Source: Pseudomonadota bacterium
GTDB lineage: Bacteria > Pseudomonadota > Gammaproteobacteria > Burkholderiales > Rhodocyclaceae
Direction: 5' to 3'
DNA length: 64,000 nucleotides
NCBI GenBank assembly: GCA_018241665.1
Contig: JAFEDK010000025.1
Location: forward strand, 1 to 64,000
A program made the translations under genes and the position numbers. Below are positions 62,131 to 64,000 of the stretch, one piece after another (within the stretch, counting starts at the first letter, position 1; each line of letters begins with the position of its first letter). The notes below the pieces were generated by a model that was given only the letters and a program-made list of their open reading frames with translations, did no database searches and had not been told where the DNA came from.

Positions 62131-64000
62131 ATGGGTATCGCCGGACGTCTCGCGGCGCTGTTCCAGCGCAACGCCCTCACACCCCTGCTGGCCCTGGTGC
62201 TGATGCTGCTCGGCGTGTTCGCCGCGCTGATCACGCCGAAGGAGGAAGAACCCCAGATCGACGTGACGATGGCCGACGTGATGGTGGCCTTTCCCGGCGC
62301 TTCGGCGAAGGACGTTGAAGCCCTCGTCGCGCGGCCGGCGGAGCAGGTGTTGTCGCGCATTGCCGGCATGGATCACGTCTTCTCGGTGTCGCGCCCGGGC
62401 ATGGCGGTGATCACCGTGCAGTTCAAAGTCGGCGTGAAGAACCAGGACGCCATCGTGCGCCTGTACGACACCATCCACAGCCACCGGGACTGGATCTCCC
62501 CCGAGCTCGGCGTGGCCGAGCCGCTCATCAAGCCGAAGGGCATCGACGACGTGCCCATCGTCGCCCTTACGCTGTGGACGCGGGACGAGGCCCGTTCGGC
62601 CTTCGACCTGCAGCAGATCGGTCGTGCGGTCGAGGTGGAGCTCAAGCGCGTCAAAGGAACCCGCGACGTCGGCACCATCGGCGGCCCTGGTCACGTGTTG
62701 CGCGTGCTGCTCGACGTGGGGCGGATGAACGCCTTCGGCATCACGCCGCAGGACCTGAAGGGCGCGCTGCTGCTGGCCAACGCGTCCCAGCCGAGCGGTG
62801 TGCTGACCCGTGCCAACCAGGAAGTGCTGGTGCAGACCGGCACCTACGTGGAGAGCGCAGCCGACGTGCGGGGCCTGGTGGTTGGCGTGTCCGGCGGCAA
62901 GCCGGTGCATGTGGCCGACGTGGCGACGGTGCTCGATGGGCCGGACCAGCCGTCGCGCTACGTATGGCACGGCCTCGGCAAGGGGGCGCCGGATGCCGGC
63001 GCGGCGGCCGGCGAGCGCTTCCCGGCGGTGACCCTGTCCATTTCCAAGAAGCCCGGTGAGAACGCCGCCGACGTGGCCGACGGCGTGATCCGCCGCATCG
63101 AGGCCCTGAAGGGCAGCATCGTGCCGGACGGTGTCGAGGTGACGATCACCCGCAACTACGGCGCGACGGCCACCGAGAAGGCCGACAAGCTGATCGGCAA
63201 GCTGGTCTTCGCGACTTCGGCGGTGGTGCTGCTGGTGTTCTTTGCGCTCGGCAAGCGCGAGGCGGTGATCGTCGGTGCGGCGGTCACCCTGACTCTGGCG
63301 GCGACGCTGTTCGCGTCCTGGGCCTGGGGCTTCACGCTGAACCGGGTCAGCCTGTTTGCGCTGATCTTCTCGATCGGCATCCTGGTGGACGACGCCATCG
63401 TGGTCGTCGAGAACATCCACCGCTGGCATGCCCTGGAGCCGGGCAAGCCCCTGTGGCAGCTGATCCCGAAGGCGGTGGACGAGGTCGGCGGGCCGACCAT
63501 CCTGGCCACCTTCACGGTCATCGCGGCGCTGTTGCCGATGGCCTTCGTCAGCGGCCTGATGGGCCCCTACATGAGCCCGATCCCGATCAACGCGTCGATG
63601 GGCATGTTCATCTCGCTGGCGGTGGCCTTCGTGGTAACCCCGTGGCTGGCCGGCAAGCTGATGAAGGGCGGCCACGCGGCCTCTTCTGTGGGGGCGATTT
63701 CAATCGCCCAAACCCCGCAAGATCACGGCCCCGACCGCCTCACCCGCCGCCTCGAAGCCCTGTTCCGCCGCCTGATGACACCGCTGCTCGATCCGGTCCG
63801 TGGCGGCCGCGCGCGCACCAGGCTGTGGTTCGGCGTGGTGCTGGCGATCGCCCTGTCGGTGTCGCTGGCCGTGGTGCAGTTGGTGGTGCTGAAGATGCTG
63901 CCCTTCGACAACAAGAGCGAGTTCCAGGTGGTCCTCGACATGCCGGTCGGTACGCCGGTCGAGGCCACTGCCGAGGTGTTGCGTGAAATCGGTGCCGAGC
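62131..64000 (+). CDS. RND-family efflux permease (5' part, runs off the window)
   Basis: The first 623 codons of a second RND permease, open to the window edge. There is a membrane helix at about 17-40, then a first periplasmic loop, membrane bundle one with the proton-relay 'SIGILVDDAIVVVENIHRWH', and the start of the second half. Between the halves (residues about 518-530) lies a short 'SSVGAISIAQTP' stretch encoded by a REP-like repeat (63681-63712), kept in frame. Together with the adaptor and probably the TolC at 16 kb it would form one pump. It belongs to a different RND branch from the 11.7-kb permease. Confidence 0.93.
   Translation, partial: MGIAGRLAALFQRNALTPLLALVLMLLGVFAALITPKEEEPQIDVTMADVMVAFPGASAKDVEALVARPAEQVLSRIAGMDHVFSVSRPGMAVITVQFKVGVKNQDAIVRLYDTIHSHRDWISPELGVAEPLIKPKGIDDVPIVALTLWTRDEARSAFDLQQIGRAVEVELKRVKGTRDVGTIGGPGHVLRVLLDVGRMNAFGITPQDLKGALLLANASQPSGVLTRANQEVLVQTGTYVESAADVRGLVVGVSGGKPVHVADVATVLDGPDQPSRYVWHGLGKGAPDAGAAAGERFPAVTLSISKKPGENAADVADGVIRRIEALKGSIVPDGVEVTITRNYGATATEKADKLIGKLVFATSAVVLLVFFALGKREAVIVGAAVTLTLAATLFASWAWGFTLNRVSLFALIFSIGILVDDAIVVVENIHRWHALEPGKPLWQLIPKAVDEVGGPTILATFTVIAALLPMAFVSGLMGPYMSPIPINASMGMFISLAVAFVVTPWLAGKLMKGGHAASSVGAISIAQTPQDHGPDRLTRRLEALFRRLMTPLLDPVRGGRARTRLWFGVVLAIALSVSLAVVQLVVLKMLPFDNKSEFQVVLDMPVGTPVEATAEVLREIGAE
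63681..63712. repeat. REP-like palindrome inside the RND permease coding sequence
   Basis: This 32-base stretch matches 58550-58581 at 30 positions. The two differences are complementary, so the stem changes from GGGCGAAT/ATTCGCCC to GGGCGATT/AATCGCCC and remains perfect. It is read through in frame. Confidence 0.85.

Noticed and set aside
61066-63675. Open frame of 869 codons on the minus strand across the second RND operon
   Set aside because: Low-complexity His/Gly/Arg composition and complete overlap with the real permease genes; not a gene.
63681-63712. Frameshift or pseudogene in the second RND permease caused by the repeat
   Set aside because: The frame continues normally on both sides and the downstream residues match the RND family.

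Overview
The window is one contiguous, GC-rich, gene-dense piece of a bacterial chromosome. Gene content suggests a free-living, polar-flagellated, Gram-negative betaproteobacterium, probably of the Rhodocyclales (Azoarcus/Thauera/Zoogloea-like). The pointers are an exosortase-A-type ligase, a proteobacterial phosphoribulokinase with a tkt-gap-pgk cluster, betaproteobacterial flagellar gene order and sigma-28/sigma-54 promoters. This placement is inference from gene content; there is no rRNA gene to test it. I saw no tRNA, rRNA, prophage, insertion sequence or CRISPR array.

Layout. 0-1 kb: 5' part of thiC with its TPP riboswitch. 1.2-2.7 kb: a periplasmic alpha-carbonic anhydrase fusion. 2.7-8.3 kb (minus): O-antigen-ligase-like protein, polysaccharide flippase and a hybrid histidine kinase. 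8.6-9.8 kb: an MFS transporter. 9.9-14.9 kb: a TetR-controlled RND efflux operon. 15-17.4 kb: methyltransferase, rhodanese and TolC behind an AT-rich palindrome. 17.4-24 kb: ubiD, then a minus-strand block with an amine oxidase, AlkB, an Fe-S protein and a diguanylate cyclase. 24-28.5 kb (minus): tkt-gap-pgk. 28.7-31.8 kb: an unusual lipoprotein plus MORN-repeat protein pair. 32-39.6 kb: prk, an inositol-phosphatase-family enzyme, rsmE, polyphosphate:AMP phosphotransferase, argA, a PAS-GGDEF protein and yggX. 39.6-44.8 kb (minus): late flagellar genes fliC-flaG-fliD-fliS-fliT-fliK-like-flhB-like. 45.1-57.7 kb (minus): a nine-gene surface-glycan operon. 57.8-64 kb: HAD phosphatase, tcdA, M23 peptidase, cbiX, a repeat-rich intergenic region and a second RND efflux operon that runs off the window.

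The most interesting system is the 45.1-57.7 kb operon. Five of its genes look like the Campylobacter jejuni Cj1415-Cj1418 and Cj1420 set, which makes the activated O-methyl phosphoramidate (MeOPN) that decorates capsule: a glutamine kinase of PEP-synthase type, a CTP:phosphoglutamine cytidylyltransferase, a gamma-glutamyl-CDP-amidate hydrolase, an APS-kinase-like CDP-amidate kinase and a methyltransferase. They are translationally coupled to genes for a dTDP-3-acetamido-3,6-dideoxyhexose (Fuc3NAc/Qui3NAc type), a CDP-glycerol-phosphotransferase-like protein and a 1485-residue multi-module glycosyltransferase. All sit immediately upstream of flagellin on the same strand. The window therefore suggests a phosphoramidate-decorated surface glycan, possibly on the flagellum.

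Two other structural signals stand out. A nearly identical palindrome lies in front of the TolC-containing operon at 15 kb and the RND adaptor/permease operon at 61 kb, which suggests one repressor controls a pump whose parts are 46 kb apart. A REP-like palindrome family (8-bp stem, 2-base loop) is scattered through intergenic DNA, and one copy is read through in frame inside the second RND permease gene.
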